This document shows positions 6,157 to 6,418 of a DNA stretch of 6,418 nucleotides, in pieces. The notes under the pieces are model-generated. The model did no database searches, was not told the DNA's origin, and was given only the letters and a program-made list of their open reading frames with translations. Origin of the DNA: an uncultured Archangium sp. (GTDB lineage: Bacteria; Myxococcota; Myxococcia; Myxococcales; Myxococcaceae); contig CAMLFP010000322.1 of assembly GCA_946479335.1 (NCBI GenBank), positions 1-6,418 on the forward strand. The letters are read 5' to 3'. A program made the position numbers and the translations under genes. The stretch's first letter is position 1. Each line of letters opens with the position of its first letter.

Positions 6157-6418
6157 ATGAAATCCATCCTGGTCATTCGCTACAGCGCGCTTGGAGATGT
6201 GGTGTTGGCGACCAGCATCATTCGGGGGTTGCGCGCGCAGCACCCGGGGGCGCGCATCGAGTGGCTGACCAACGACGGCTTCGTCGGGCTGCTGGAAGGC
6301 GTGGTGGATCGGGTCATCGGATTTTCGAGGACCGCGCGTTCGCTGGCGGTGGCTGACGTACGTGGGCGGTTCGAGCTGTGCATCGACCTCCAGAACAAGG
6401 TGTGGTCGCGGCGGGTGG
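6157..6418 (+). CDS. Family 9 glycosyltransferase (heptosyltransferase type), N-terminal part only
   Basis: Reads from ATG at 6157 to the right edge: 87 complete codons, C-terminal part outside the window (family members are usually about 330-380 residues). The start MKSILVIRYSALGDVVLATS is the hallmark of family 9 GT-B enzymes; D14 in the ALGDVVLA motif matches the conserved aspartate thought to act as catalytic base in WaaC/WaaF. It is followed by the helix IIRGLRAQHPGARIEWL, then VVDRVIGFSRTARS and FELCIDLQNKVWSRRV, where IDLQ is another conserved family motif. These enzymes move heptose from ADP-heptose onto lipopolysaccharide core at the inner face of the cytoplasmic membrane, although myxobacteria have several family 9 paralogues and the sugar cannot be told from the N-terminal half, which binds the acceptor. 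It is divergent from the small gene ending at 5770. No alternative start is closer to the motif. Confidence 0.88.
   Translation, partial: MKSILVIRYSALGDVVLATSIIRGLRAQHPGARIEWLTNDGFVGLLEGVVDRVIGFSRTARSLAVADVRGRFELCIDLQNKVWSRRV

Noticed and set aside
1..6418. CRISPR array, tRNA or rRNA gene, insertion sequence, prophage or defence system
   Set aside because: No spaced repeats, RNA-gene consensus, terminal inverted repeats, transposase or defence-type motifs were seen; the short GAC run near 4076-4087 is coding.

Overview
The window is very GC-rich (about 70% judged by eye), with codon third positions strongly biased to G or C. It looks like a chromosomal piece of a Myxococcota bacterium, probably Cystobacterineae such as the Myxococcus/Archangium relatives. 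This placement is inferred from base composition, from a large Ala/Arg-rich TPR protein with a C-terminal module I know from myxobacteria, and from a probable outer-membrane protein (so a Gram-negative envelope). No species can be named from the sequence alone.

Layout. (1) Positions 1914 down to 1, minus strand: a compact three-gene unit. It starts with a small two-helix membrane protein of DUF3592 type (1543-1914). This overlaps by ATGA with a family 2 glycosyltransferase that carries a C-terminal Rossmann-like domain (542-1546). After 19 bases comes a secreted, probably outer-membrane beta-barrel protein cut by the left edge (1-522). (2) Positions 1979-5773, plus strand: a divergent two-gene unit, with a 1065-residue TPR-type solenoid protein followed after 6 bases by a small class I SAM methyltransferase starting at GTG. 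(3) Positions 5770-6066, minus strand: a 98-residue helical protein of unknown function, whose stop codon overlaps the methyltransferase stop. (4) Position 6157 to the right edge, plus strand: the N-terminal 87 residues of a family 9 glycosyltransferase (heptosyltransferase type).

Two glycosyltransferases, a membrane protein and an outer-membrane protein suggest an envelope or surface-glycan theme, but nothing shows that the units work together. The genes are tightly packed: the only intergenic stretches of note are 1915-1978 and 6067-6156. There are no RNA genes, mobile elements, CRISPR arrays or clear terminators.

The most interesting observation is that the C-terminal ~250 residues of the TPR protein follow the order of motifs of an M48-type zinc metallopeptidase core, while every expected zinc-ligand and catalytic position is replaced. 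It may be a pseudo-peptidase used as a binding module. I see no complete new multi-gene system in this window.
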